In this document: positions 54,327 to 60,899 of the stretch, piece after piece
Position numbering within the stretch: position 1 is the stretch's first letter
Layout: each line of letters begins with the position of its first letter
Assembly (NCBI GenBank): GCA_026931325.1
Contig: JAIXLO010000160.1
Coordinates: 248,001-312,000 of the forward strand
DNA: 64,000 nt
Direction: 5' to 3'
Source of the DNA: Chitinophagales bacterium
GTDB lineage: Bacteria > Bacteroidota > Bacteroidia > Chitinophagales > Chitinophagaceae
Notes under the pieces: generated by a model
The model's database searches: none
What the model saw: only the letters and a program-made list of their open reading frames with translations
Told to the model about the DNA's origin: nothing
Position numbers and translations under genes: made by a program

Positions 54327-54381
54327 ATTTCAAATATTCTATAATTATAGATTGGTATAGATTTTGCTTCGATTGCCGCCT

Positions 54382-54425
54382 GGCACAACTCTTGCAAGAA
54401 ACAATGTTGGATCGCATCTTAGTAA
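54382..54425 (+). promoter_or_regulatory. Sigma54-like promoter with leader P10 (structured RNA/tRNA unit)
   Basis: CTGGCACAACTCTTGCA (GG 54382, GC ends 54395), 14 nt to GGATCGCATCTTAGTAA. The only unit in the series that leads to RNA rather than to an ORF. Confidence 0.83.
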
Positions 54426-54913
54426 GTATGGTGCAAGAGTGTAGCAAGGCTGAAAGCAAAACGGCGCAACGTTGACCGCCGGGCGGTTAGCTTCAATAAC
54501 TAATCGTCAATGAGCGTTGCATAAGGCTAACAATCTAGCCGAAAGGTTAGTACCATGATAAACCCAAAGTTTCGTATAGATTAGCCCCGTCGTGATAGCC
54601 GCTGCGGTGGCTATTGTAAGGGGCAGAAACCCAGAAACCTAAAGCTAGGAAAAGCAGAGTAAGAAGGATTGCCTAGTTATGCTAGCTAACTATGGCATGT
54701 CATCTGCATTCTGTTTCCGCAAGAAAGCTAAGGGTTAGGGTTCCTTCCTAGTGAAACGACTAACTAGGATGGCTCGGTTTAGGTTGTCAGTGACCCTTCC
54801 GAGTAGAATAAGAATAACTGTCTGGTGGTTTCGCCATAAAAGAAACCCCTGAAGTTTTCCAAGTTAGATAAGGATTAGCCCGCTATTATGGGCGGCAAAC
54901 ATAACTTGGGCGC
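54409..54913 (+). ncRNA. Large structured noncoding RNA upstream of tRNA-Lys
   Basis: No ORF over about 490 nt, but at least nine self-complementary stems: GCAACG/CGTTGC (54466/54515) enclosing TTGAC/GTCAA, CTAGCC-GAAA-GGTTAG (54535), GCCCC/GGGGC enclosing ATAGCC/GGCTAT (54584-54624), TAGTTA/TAACTA (54674/54687), TCCTAGT/ACTAGGA (54746/54763), CTCGG/CCGAG, GGTTTC/GAAACC, and CCAAGTTA/TAACTTGG (54859/54902) enclosing GCCC/GGGC. Position next to phage tRNAs recalls large ornate RNAs such as GOLLD or ROOL; family membership is unproven. Transcribed from P10. Confidence 0.72.
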
Positions 54914-54986
54914 GGGACTGTAGCCTAGTGGTTAGGCACCTGGCTTTTAACCAGTTTTAGGGTGAGTTCGATTCTCCCCGGTCCCA
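54914..54986 (+). tRNA. tRNA-Lys (anticodon UUU)
   Basis: 73 nt with acceptor GGGACTG/CGGTCCC (one G-U pair), a D-arm GCCTAGTGGTTAGGC, anticodon loop CTTTTAA, and T-arm GTTCGATT. CCA is not encoded. Follows the structured RNA directly and may be processed from the same transcript. It reads AAA, the main Lys codon of the left block. Confidence 0.92.
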
Positions 54987-55029
54987 CAATAGCTTATTCT
55001 AAGCACAATAACTTAGCTTTACTTATTCA

Positions 55030-55105
55030 GGAATCGTTTGCTGGCTGGTAGCTGGCGTCCGTCTTATAAGCGGAAGTTTAAGAGGTTCGATTCCTCACGG
55101 TTCCA
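55030..55105 (+). tRNA. tRNA-Ile (anticodon UAU), unusual D-arm
   Basis: 76 nt, acceptor GGAATCG/CGGTTCC, anticodon stem TCCGT/GCGGA with loop CTTATAA, T-loop TTCGATT with one mismatch in the T-stem. The D-arm pairs poorly (only GCT/AGC, with extra bases before the anticodon stem). UAU reads AUA directly; AUA is abundant in the left block. Confidence 0.72.
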
Positions 55106-55169
55106 CATAGCATCTAACGATTGCACATAGCATCTAACGATTGCACATAGCATCTAACGATTGCACATA
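55105..55169. repeat. Three tandem 20-bp repeats downstream of tRNA-Ile
   Basis: ACATAGCATCTAACGATTGC repeats exactly at 55105, 55125 and 55145, with a partial fourth copy. The first unit begins at the tRNA 3' end. Slippage-prone; it may be a protein-binding site or part of 3' processing. Confidence 0.9.
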
Positions 55170-55192
55170 ACCGCACACACAAGAGGCTAACT

Positions 55193-55699
55193 ATGACGAC
55201 CAAAACGATTAGCGCCGAGGTTCTTGCTCTTCTTTCTCATGACATCTTGGTCAAAGTGGTTTCCGAGCTTTTTGAAACTGTCGCGGTTTTGAAAGCGAAC
55301 CTTGAAAGCGAGCGCGAGTATTCGTGTGCGCTGAGCAACCGCAATAATGTTCTGTATGATGAGGCGCGCTCGCTTCGGATTGAGATTGAGCGCTTGCGCA
55401 ATACTGGCGCTTTCAAAACCGTTCCTGTTCAAGTGGTCTCTGACCTGGGGGCAGAGCTTGCCAAAGTGTGTCCCGGGTTGGCTATCAAAAGTCAGGAGGA
55501 TTATATCAAAGCGCGCGAAAACGAGAGGTTTTGCGCTCTCCTCGGAACCATCGAGTTTGAAGAACATGTCAAGCGCAAGTTTGCATACTTTGAAGATATT
55601 CAGAGCAGCGGCAAGATTGGCGCTATCAAGGCTTGGCGCAAACTTACCGGGGGAGGCTTGAGAGAAGCGAAGGATATTATCGAAGGTTGGAAGTTTTAG
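55193..55699 (+). CDS. Protein with a ribosomal L7/L12 C-terminal-domain-like motif
   Basis: 168 aa. An N-terminal coiled coil (KANLESEREYSCALSNRNN, about 30-65) is followed by a middle domain, and the last 30 residues read KIGAIKAWRKLTGGGLREAKDIIEGW, close to the L7/L12 pattern KxxxIKxxRxxTGxGLxEAKxxVE. In ribosomes that surface recruits translation GTPases, so mimicry at the ribosome stalk is an attractive inference. Ends in TAG. Confidence 0.68.
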   Translation: MTTKTISAEVLALLSHDILVKVVSELFETVAVLKANLESEREYSCALSNRNNVLYDEARSLRIEIERLRNTGAFKTVPVQVVSDLGAELAKVCPGLAIKSQEDYIKARENERFCALLGTIEFEEHVKRKFAYFEDIQSSGKIGAIKAWRKLTGGGLREAKDIIEGWKF

Positions 55700-55724
55700 T
55701 ATCTAATATCTATATGTTGTTCTT

Positions 55725-55766
55725 GGTATTATTTTTGCCTCGACCAACCCTTGGCATATTATTTGC
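55725..55766 (+). promoter_or_regulatory. Two tandem forward sigma54-like elements
   Basis: GG-N10-GC at 55725-55738 and 55753-55766, starting 26 nt after the stop of 55193. Confidence 0.6.
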
Positions 55767-55792
55767 TTTTAATAAAAAGCTTGTTGCACATA

Positions 55793-55869
55793 ACCATGCT
55801 TGGTATGGTCATTGCAGCTTTGCGCATTGTTGTGCCTTTGGCACAACCATTGCAATATATATTAGCAAA
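55793..55869. repeat. 77-bp repeat, copy 1
   Basis: Matches 60735-60811 at all but two positions. It contains forward sigma54-like elements at 55802 and 55840 and the inverted repeat TTGTGCC-TTT-GGCACAA. Confidence 0.9.
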
Positions 55870-55878
55870 ACATAAACC
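55840..55878. promoter_or_regulatory. Convergent sigma54-like module 11
   Basis: Forward GG 55840, GC ends 55853; reverse GC 55865, CC ends 55878. A forward element at 55896-55909 follows. Confidence 0.75.
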
Positions 55879-55923
55879 ATAACATTCTTGACATTGGTAT
55901 TATTTTTGCCCCGAATTTATCTT

Positions 55924-55967
55924 GGCATGATTATTGTATATAATGATAACGGATCGCATCTTAGTAA
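55924..55967 (+). promoter_or_regulatory. Sigma54-like promoter with leader P11 (degenerate -12)
   Basis: TTGGCATGATTATTGTA: the -12 dinucleotide is GT instead of GC (55936-55937), yet the 14-nt spacing to GGATCGCATCTTAGTAA is kept. Drives 56020. Confidence 0.7.
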
Positions 55968-56019
55968 GACTAATGCTTAGATGTAAGCAACGATAACGGA
56001 ACAACGAAAGGAAAACACC

Positions 56020-56451
56020 ATGTCGCATTCTTTCCCCTCCGCTGTGGTTTCCGCTAACGTCAACAATATCGACGCTTGCAAGGTTCGTTCTCGCGCTGCT
56101 CATCGTGCCGTCAAAACTTCCGTGGCTTTTGCAGAGGCGACAATCTCTCTGATGTTGTCTCAGGAGAAAGCTCTGTATAAGAAGCGCACTAGGCGCGGTG
56201 CTCCTAGCATGAACAGCAAGAGTTTTGCCGACGCGGTGTATGAGATTCTGTTCTCGTCCAATGGTCCTTTGACTGTTGACGAGATTGCAGACAAGTTGAG
56301 TCATGAAGGTTATGTGACTCGCAACAAGTGTGGGCTGCCTTTCGTTGTCATGCTAACTCTTCAGCAAGGCAAACGCGAAGGTTGGGCATTCAAAGATACC
56401 AAAAAGAAGAACCGCTGTACTCTTTGGTTCAATCTGTTAGCTAATAGCTAA
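56020..56451 (+). CDS. Winged-helix (HARE-HTH-like) protein
   Basis: 143 aa, SD GAAAGGAAAA. Residues 68-130 (SFADAVYEILFSSNGPLTVDEIADKLSHEGY...) match the HB1/ASXL/HARE-type winged helix in outline, with a beta wing GWAFKDTKKKNRCTLWF. Basic N-terminal half. A DNA-binding regulator of phage or host promoters is possible. Confidence 0.68.
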   Translation: MSHSFPSAVVSANVNNIDACKVRSRAAHRAVKTSVAFAEATISLMLSQEKALYKKRTRRGAPSMNSKSFADAVYEILFSSNGPLTVDEIADKLSHEGYVTRNKCGLPFVVMLTLQQGKREGWAFKDTKKKNRCTLWFNLLANS

Positions 56452-56514
56452 CTTATATCTGTTTCTGTATTCTTTTATCTATCAGACATTCTCTGCACAT
56501 AAGGAGGAACAACA

Positions 56515-56709
56515 ATGTTCGTGATGTTTTCTTGGCGCGAGTGCAACGAAAGCAAGTTTTGCATTATCGAAAACAAGCGAAGCAAGAAAGAGAAAGCTCT
56601 CAAGAAGCTACCCGAAGATTACAACATGACCCCAATCCCTTCTCAAAGGGAAGCGCTTGATTGGATACGTGACCTTACGAAACAAGGCTTTGCTTTCGTT
56701 TGCTTCTGA
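56515..56709 (+). CDS. Small hypothetical protein
   Basis: 64 aa after a perfect AAGGAGG. Basic middle (KRSKKEKALKKL), alpha/beta character. Second gene of the P11 unit. Confidence 0.65.
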   Translation: MFVMFSWRECNESKFCIIENKRSKKEKALKKLPEDYNMTPIPSQREALDWIRDLTKQGFAFVCF

Positions 56710-56766
56710 TATAACTCTCTTATGTTTTCTTTGATATTTTTTTTAATCCCACTGTAACTTACTCTT

Positions 56767-56805
56767 GGCATAGCATTTGCAATATATGATAGCAATATCA
56801 GGACC
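56767..56805. promoter_or_regulatory. Convergent sigma54-like module 12
   Basis: Forward GG 56767, GC ends 56780; reverse GC 56792, CC ends 56805. A forward element at 56831-56844 follows. Confidence 0.74.
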
Positions 56806-56869
56806 AACTATTTTGACTGCCGTGCGGCTTGGCATGATTCTTGCATAAAGAAAAGCATAAAAGTATATT

Positions 56870-56913
56870 GGCACGCGAGTTGCAATAAACGATAATAGAT
56901 CGCATCTAAGTAA
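56870..56913 (+). promoter_or_regulatory. Sigma54-like promoter with leader P12
   Basis: TTGGCACGCGAGTTGCA (GG 56870, GC ends 56883), 14 nt to AGATCGCATCTAAGTAA. Drives 56967. Confidence 0.84.
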
Positions 56914-56966
56914 GTGCCTGGCTATTGTGTAAGCGGCAATAACGCTGCTAAGGAGAATGATACATC

Positions 56967-57431
56967 ATGGCTAAGAACACTGAGACCGAAAAGACTGTTA
57001 CCCTCCCCTCGCTGGAGTCTGAGACGCCGTTTGGCGTCAATGACCTAAACACCATCTTTGCGCTTCTGGCGCCCTTCATGAAAGATTCGGGCGGTGATCC
57101 CGATGTTGTTGCGGAGAATGTCAGGGATTACTTGGCGCGAGCCAAAGAAGATAGCGTTGACTTGGATTCCAAGGTTTCCGAGCTTGTTGACAGGGCTCTG
57201 GAATCCAAAAAGAAAGATGGGCATAAGATGGCGAACATCTTGCCCTGGGTCGCATCGGAGATGGGTACCAGTATCGATGATATGGCTGCAACCCAGGAGT
57301 ATGTTAGGGCTTATGTCGAGCGTAATAGCTCGGAAAACCATGCTCTCAAAGCTCGCTACTTCCGGGTTGTGAAAGGTAGGAACGCTGGTGTGTGGCTCTG
57401 GAGCTACAAGCCCGAAGAGAAAGAGTTATAG
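56967..57431 (+). CDS. Hypothetical protein, paralog of 58362
   Basis: 154 aa, SD AAGGAGA. Shares with 58362 the segments DGHKMANILPWVAS, YVRAYVERNSSE and FRVVKGRNAGVWLW, about half of all residues. Acidic N-terminus. Followed by a strong terminator. Two co-retained copies suggest a dose- or target-dependent role. Confidence 0.72.
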   Translation: MAKNTETEKTVTLPSLESETPFGVNDLNTIFALLAPFMKDSGGDPDVVAENVRDYLARAKEDSVDLDSKVSELVDRALESKKKDGHKMANILPWVASEMGTSIDDMAATQEYVRAYVERNSSENHALKARYFRVVKGRNAGVWLWSYKPEEKEL

Positions 57432-57464
57432 ATAAGGGGGGGAGGGGGTTAAATCTACCTACCT

Positions 57465-57494
57465 GAGAGGCACGGGGGTTGCCTCTCTTTTTTT
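57465..57494 (+). terminator. Rho-independent terminator
   Basis: Perfect 8-bp stem GAGAGGCA/TGCCTCTC, 7-nt G-rich loop, then T7. Located 33 nt after the stop of 56967. Confidence 0.92.
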
Positions 57495-57529
57495 ATTTTT
57501 TGTTTACGGCTTTATTGTGTTTGGTATTT

Positions 57530-57567
57530 GGCACCATTTATGCAATATAATATGCAAAAGCTATACC
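57530..57567. promoter_or_regulatory. Convergent sigma54-like module 13
   Basis: Forward GG 57530, GC ends 57543; reverse GC 57554, CC ends 57567. Confidence 0.74.
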
Positions 57568-57586
57568 AATTGCACGTATATGTATT

Positions 57587-57630
57587 GGCATACAATTTGC
57601 AGTGTATGATAATAGATCGCATCTTAGTAG
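57587..57630 (+). promoter_or_regulatory. Sigma54-like promoter with leader P13
   Basis: TTGGCATACAATTTGCA (GG 57587, GC ends 57600), 14 nt to AGATCGCATCTTAGTAG. Drives 57675. Confidence 0.84.
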
Positions 57631-57674
57631 AGAGATTGGTTTAGTGTAGGTAAACGCTAACTAAAGAGGTTACC

Positions 57675-58031
57675 ATGTCATATGAAGGTCATGAGCAACA
57701 CTTCTGTAAAAATGGTCATCTTTTCACTGAAGATGATTGGATGAGCCGCGCTTCTATAAATGTACCTAAGTGCCCATATTGTCAGGAGGAAAGTGTTATC
57801 TGTAATCCTGTAGATGATACTAACTTCGAGTCTTATGGTATCATTCCTGACTTTGAGCTTGCCAAACTCATGATATCTAGCTCTTATGAGTGCAAGTGTG
57901 GTTGTCCAGTGAAACATATTGTTCCGGCTGTGTATCGTATTCCTTCTCGTGATGAGATTGAGCATATGCGTTACTATCAGCCCGATGATGGCGAGCTTAT
58001 CAAATTTATCAAACTTAAGAAGGGAAAGTAA
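57675..58031 (+). CDS. Zinc-ribbon-containing hypothetical protein
   Basis: 118 aa. FCKNGHLF, PKCPYCQEESVIC and YECKCGCPVKH supply two probable zinc sites. The alpha-helical C-terminus is basic (FIKLKKGK). More AT-rich in codon use than its upstream neighbours. Confidence 0.66.
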   Translation: MSYEGHEQHFCKNGHLFTEDDWMSRASINVPKCPYCQEESVICNPVDDTNFESYGIIPDFELAKLMISSSYECKCGCPVKHIVPAVYRIPSRDEIEHMRYYQPDDGELIKFIKLKKGK

Positions 58032-58070
58032 TATACTCCTATTCATAAGGTTATTGAAAATAATAATCTT

Positions 58071-58136
58071 GGCATTATTTTTGCCCCCTCCGTCAATTGG
58101 CACAAAATTTGCAATATTATAAGCATTTATAATACC
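58071..58136. promoter_or_regulatory. Forward sigma54-like element plus convergent module 14
   Basis: Lone element TTGGCATTATTTTTGC at 58071-58084, then forward GG 58099, GC ends 58112, facing reverse GC 58123, CC ends 58136. Confidence 0.74.
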
Positions 58137-58154
58137 AACACACATATATAGATT

Positions 58155-58193
58155 AGCATGTAATTTGCAATATATAATAGCAAAAGAAACGCC
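58155..58193. promoter_or_regulatory. Convergent sigma54-like module 15
   Basis: Degenerate forward arm (AG at -24, GC ends 58168) facing a perfect reverse arm GC 58180, CC ends 58193. Second module in the same intergenic region. Confidence 0.62.
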
Positions 58194-58239
58194 AACGTAT
58201 ATTATAGTTTTGGCACGATTTTTGACTGCTCCGGCGCTT

Positions 58240-58280
58240 GGCATGATTCTTGCATGAATACTGATTGGTATGATTCTTGC
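58240..58280 (+). promoter_or_regulatory. Two tandem forward sigma54-like elements
   Basis: TTGGCATGATTCTTGCA at 58240 and TTGGTATGATTCTTGCA at 58267 lie between module 15 and P14; this is the densest cluster in the window. Confidence 0.65.
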
Positions 58281-58302
58281 AAGTTTGCGCGTGATAATGT
58301 TT

Positions 58303-58346
58303 GGCATAGTATATGCAGATAAGGATGGCGGATCGCATCTAAGTAA
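58303..58346 (+). promoter_or_regulatory. Sigma54-like promoter with leader P14
   Basis: TTGGCATAGTATATGCA (GG 58303, GC ends 58316), 14 nt to GGATCGCATCTAAGTAA. The core is identical to P8. Drives 58362. Confidence 0.83.
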
Positions 58347-58361
58347 GTATGTGGCTGTAAC

Positions 58362-58850
58362 ATGAGCAAGAAAGCCGATAAGCAAGCCGTTGAAACTGTC
58401 AAGCTCCCCGCGTTGAACGCTGAGAATCAAAAGCCGTTCAGCGTTGCTGAGCTGAACCTGCTTAACAGCCTATTGTTGCCTTTCATGGCGGCGCATGGCG
58501 AGGTCGAGCCAACCCTTGCCAATATCAAAGCCTATCTTTTGCGCATGAAGGAAGATAGCTCTACCCTTGACAAGCGGGTTGCAGAGCTAGTCGATGAGAC
58601 TTTGACCGAAGCCGGTAAGGACGGTCGAAAGATGGCAAACATTCTTCCTTGGGTTGCATCTTCAATGGGAACGCCTATTGATGGCATGGCTGAAGCTCAG
58701 GATTATGTGCGTTCGTTTATCGAACGTAATAGTTCGGAAAGTCATGCGCTTGAAGCGCTATACTTCCGGGTCGTGAAGGGGCGCAATGCCGGTGTGTGGT
58801 TGTGGACCTACAAGCCAGAGGAAGAGGAAGAGTTAGATAGATTAGCTTAG
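58362..58850 (+). CDS. Hypothetical protein, paralog of 56967
   Basis: 162 aa, diverged duplicate of 56967 sharing MANILPWVAS, ERNSSE and FRVVKGRNAGVWLW, with a longer Lys/Gln-rich N-terminus and an acidic EEEEELDRLA tail. Ends in TAG. Confidence 0.72.
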   Translation: MSKKADKQAVETVKLPALNAENQKPFSVAELNLLNSLLLPFMAAHGEVEPTLANIKAYLLRMKEDSSTLDKRVAELVDETLTEAGKDGRKMANILPWVASSMGTPIDGMAEAQDYVRSFIERNSSESHALEALYFRVVKGRNAGVWLWTYKPEEEEELDRLA

Positions 58851-58883
58851 TTCTTAGCTTAGTTTATTATCTGTATTCTAACG

Positions 58884-58971
58884 ATTATTCGCTAGAGTAT
58901 AAAAGCATACAAGCAAGTATTGAATAGGTAATATACAGGCGCTTGTGTGTTTATATATTCTAGCGAATAAT
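58884..58971. repeat. Large inverted repeat (18-bp arms)
   Basis: ATTATTCGCTAGAGTATA (58884-58901) and its near-perfect reverse complement (58954-58971, 17/18) enclose an inner ACAAGC/GCTTGT pair. A TATTCCAGCGAA sequence resembling the right arm follows at about 58979, just before the 59000 gene. Candidate operator or structured RNA. Confidence 0.75.
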
Positions 58972-58999
58972 GTTTTATATTCCAGCGAAAGGATGACCA

Positions 59000-59197
59000 A
59001 TGACGTTTCTGTTTCACATATGGTATGTTTGGGCGATTGTACTTTATATTGCTTCGTTTCTGTTTTATTGGTTGCAAAACGAGCAATATCGTTCTTTTGC
59101 AGAGAATGTGTTTTACAAGCTAGTGATAAGACCCGCATACTTTGGTGCAGGTTTTCTCTTGTGCGCAAGCGCGCTTTATTACTGTCTACATCCGTAG
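59000..59197 (+). CDS. Small membrane protein
   Basis: 65 aa, SD GAAAGGATG. Two hydrophobic helices (FLFHIWYVWAIVLYIASFLF and AYFGAGFLLCASALYYC) separated by a charged loop. It follows the dyad at 58884 rather than a P-type promoter. Ends in TAG. Confidence 0.66.
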   Translation: MTFLFHIWYVWAIVLYIASFLFYWLQNEQYRSFAENVFYKLVIRPAYFGAGFLLCASALYYCLHP

Positions 59198-59217
59198 CCT
59201 AATAAGGTAATCATACC

Positions 59218-59352
59218 ATGAAACCAAGGAATAGCTTTGCGCTTGCTGCTGCTCTTATGCGTGCAAGCAAGGTAGAATCTAAGAAGAATAAGAATAAAAG
59301 CAAAGCCAAGCGTAAAGTTTGGCGTAAAGAGATTCGCGAGAATCAAGAATAG
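59218..59352 (+). CDS. Small very basic protein
   Basis: 44 aa, strongly Lys/Arg-rich C-terminus ([20 protein letters not shown]). Nucleic-acid binding is plausible. Ends in TAG. Between two membrane-protein genes. Confidence 0.58.
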   Translation: MKPRNSFALAAALMRASKVESKKNKNKSKAKRKVWRKEIRENQE

Positions 59353-59362
59353 AGGAAAGAAT

Positions 59363-59647
59363 ATGAGTAAGAAAGAAGATACAAGCAAAACTAAGATCAA
59401 TAATCCTACCCGAGAGTTTGCTAACTTTCTAGCACTTCAAAAGCTAGAGGGTTGTGAAACGGACAATGAAGGGCAAGTGATTGTTTATACGGGCATATAT
59501 AAGTGGAGTGATGGTAGTTATCATACCGTTTCTGAGCATGAGTTAGCAAAGTATAAAACAAGAAAGAATGTCCTGAGAGGACTAGCTTTCGCTTCATTGG
59601 CTACACTTGCCGGTGTAGCTGCATGGGTAGCAACAGAAGTAAAGTAA
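59363..59647 (+). CDS. Small membrane protein, hypothetical
   Basis: 94 aa, SD GAGGAAAG. Soluble N-terminal two-thirds, then a C-terminal transmembrane helix ([18 protein letters not shown]). Likely tail-anchored. Confidence 0.64.
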   Translation: MSKKEDTSKTKINNPTREFANFLALQKLEGCETDNEGQVIVYTGIYKWSDGSYHTVSEHELAKYKTRKNVLRGLAFASLATLAGVAAWVATEVK

Positions 59648-59654
59648 GGATATC

Positions 59655-59822
59655 ATGCAAACTCAAACTTGCCCTGATTGCAATGGCGAGCGCACGCTTA
59701 CATTGCCTAACCTTGCCTGTATGAAACCAGGTACTACAACCTATTACATTGACTGTAAAAGGTGCAATAATACGGGGAAAGTTTCTGAGGTACCCGTAAA
59801 GAAGAAAACTCGCTTGAAATAA
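59655..59822 (+). CDS. DnaJ-type zinc-finger mini-protein
   Basis: 55 aa with CPDCNGE and CKRCNNTGK, two CxxCxG-like half-sites as in the DnaJ central zinc finger, and a basic C-terminus. SD AAGGAT. Last gene of the 59.0-59.8 kb cluster. Confidence 0.66.
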   Translation: MQTQTCPDCNGERTLTLPNLACMKPGTTTYYIDCKRCNNTGKVSEVPVKKKTRLK

Positions 59823-59911
59823 TAAGAGAATAGATAGCTTGGCACGATATTTGCGGGGTAAATTTTTATTGTGGCGATTTGTGTTTTTTTTGTGTATTGG
59901 TGGATATGTTT

Positions 59912-59949
59912 GGCATTCCCCTTGCAATATAAGGAGCAATAAGTGTGCC
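59912..59949. promoter_or_regulatory. Convergent sigma54-like module 16
   Basis: Forward GG 59912, GC ends 59925; reverse GC 59936, CC ends 59949. A lone forward element TTGGCACGATATTTGC is at 59841-59854. Confidence 0.74.
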
Positions 59950-59958
59950 AAGATCATT

Positions 59959-60002
59959 GGCGCGGATATTGCAATAAAGGATAAAGGATCGCATCTAAGG
60001 AA
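59959..60002 (+). promoter_or_regulatory. Sigma54-like promoter with leader P15
   Basis: TTGGCGCGGATATTGCA (GG 59959, GC ends 59972), 14 nt to GGATCGCATCTAAGGAA (G for T near the leader end). Drives 60080. Confidence 0.8.
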
Positions 60003-60079
60003 GGCATAAGTTACAGTGAGCCGGTAATCGGCAAGAATCATTCCACAGTAGAAAACACCTAATAAAACGAGGGTTTCTA

Positions 60080-60409
60080 ATGTCTAACACTTTCGGCACT
60101 ACTAGTTGCGATATTGGTTATTCTGCGATGTTGCTGGCTATTTCTGAGGCTGGTATTCATCCTAAGAATAGTAGATTCAATAAATGTATTGATCATATCT
60201 TTTTTGTTGAAGTTTGGGGAGAAGCTGAGAAACTTATTGCTCTAATGAGTAAGATTGGTGATATGTGTTGCGTCTATAATCCTCCTGATCCTATTTATCA
60301 AAAGGAAGCTTTTCTTATTATTGATACAGATTTTAAATATCTTCCCCTAACTGAAGAAGATATTAAAAAGATTGAAGATGCTATTGCTAAATATTGTTTA
60401 GTAAAGTAA
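60080..60409 (+). CDS. Hypothetical protein
   Basis: 109 aa, alpha/beta. AT-richer codon use than genes at 50-57 kb. An acidic C-terminal helix (TEEDIKKIEDAIAKYC). Four nt before the next start. Confidence 0.66.
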   Translation: MSNTFGTTSCDIGYSAMLLAISEAGIHPKNSRFNKCIDHIFFVEVWGEAEKLIALMSKIGDMCCVYNPPDPIYQKEAFLIIDTDFKYLPLTEEDIKKIEDAIAKYCLVK

Positions 60410-60412
60410 ATC

Positions 60413-60646
60413 ATGATTGATCTATTTAATCTTAGAGTTGGTGATAGAGTTTGTTTTATGATTCCTGAGAGGAGCGGCTATAGTCTTGGCTTTGGTGATG
60501 TAGAAAAGATTAACATTACACGCAGTCGCAAAAGTATAGACGTGATTGATCGTAAGTTTCCTGGAGAGACTAAACTTAAAGTAAATATAAAACTTATTTA
60601 TAAAATAATAAAGAAAGAAGATTTGATTAATCTTAGTTTGAAATAA
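60413..60646 (+). CDS. Small SH3-like barrel protein, hypothetical
   Basis: 77 aa, beta-rich (LRVGDRVCFMIPE...GFGDVEKINITR), resembling small barrel proteins. Co-transcribed with 60080. Confidence 0.6.
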   Translation: MIDLFNLRVGDRVCFMIPERSGYSLGFGDVEKINITRSRKSIDVIDRKFPGETKLKVNIKLIYKIIKKEDLINLSLK

Positions 60647-60734
60647 TATATTACCAATAGGCGTGTGCATATATACGTGTGTATATGTTTTCGGCATGAT
60701 TATTGCCAGAAATGAGCTAAGCTCATTTCGCATG

Positions 60735-60811
60735 ACCATGCTTGGCATGGTCATTGCAGCTTTGCGCATTGTTGTGCCTTTGGCACAACCATTGCAATAT
60801 AGATTAGCAAA
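60735..60811. repeat. 77-bp repeat, copy 2
   Basis: Copy of 55793-55869 with two differences. It carries forward elements at 60744 and 60782 plus the TTGTGCC-TTT-GGCACAA dyad. Another forward element is at 60693. Confidence 0.9.
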
Positions 60812-60820
60812 GTACATGCC
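60782..60820. promoter_or_regulatory. Convergent sigma54-like module 17
   Basis: Forward GG 60782, GC ends 60795; reverse GC 60807, CC ends 60820. No P-type promoter with leader follows; instead the structured RNA element at 60903 lies downstream. Confidence 0.74.
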
Positions 60821-60899
60821 AAAGAAAAAAAAGATATTTTTTTATAAAATATAGGAATAATGTTTTATAAAAAAAGAGAGATAAGATATTTTTGAAAGC

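Noticed and set aside
54541-54700. RNase P RNA, tmRNA or group I intron in the structured region
   Set aside because: None of the universally conserved core sequences of these RNAs could be found by eye.
55105-55169. Possible small CRISPR array
   Set aside because: The 20-bp units are directly contiguous with no spacers; it is a simple tandem repeat.
49450-59700. Minus-strand ORFs sharing segments like LLRCDPLSL at many positions (for example 51302-51595, 52411-52758, 54184-54459)
   Set aside because: The shared peptide is the translation of the reverse complement of the conserved leader and promoter elements; these are intergenic shadows, not a protein family.
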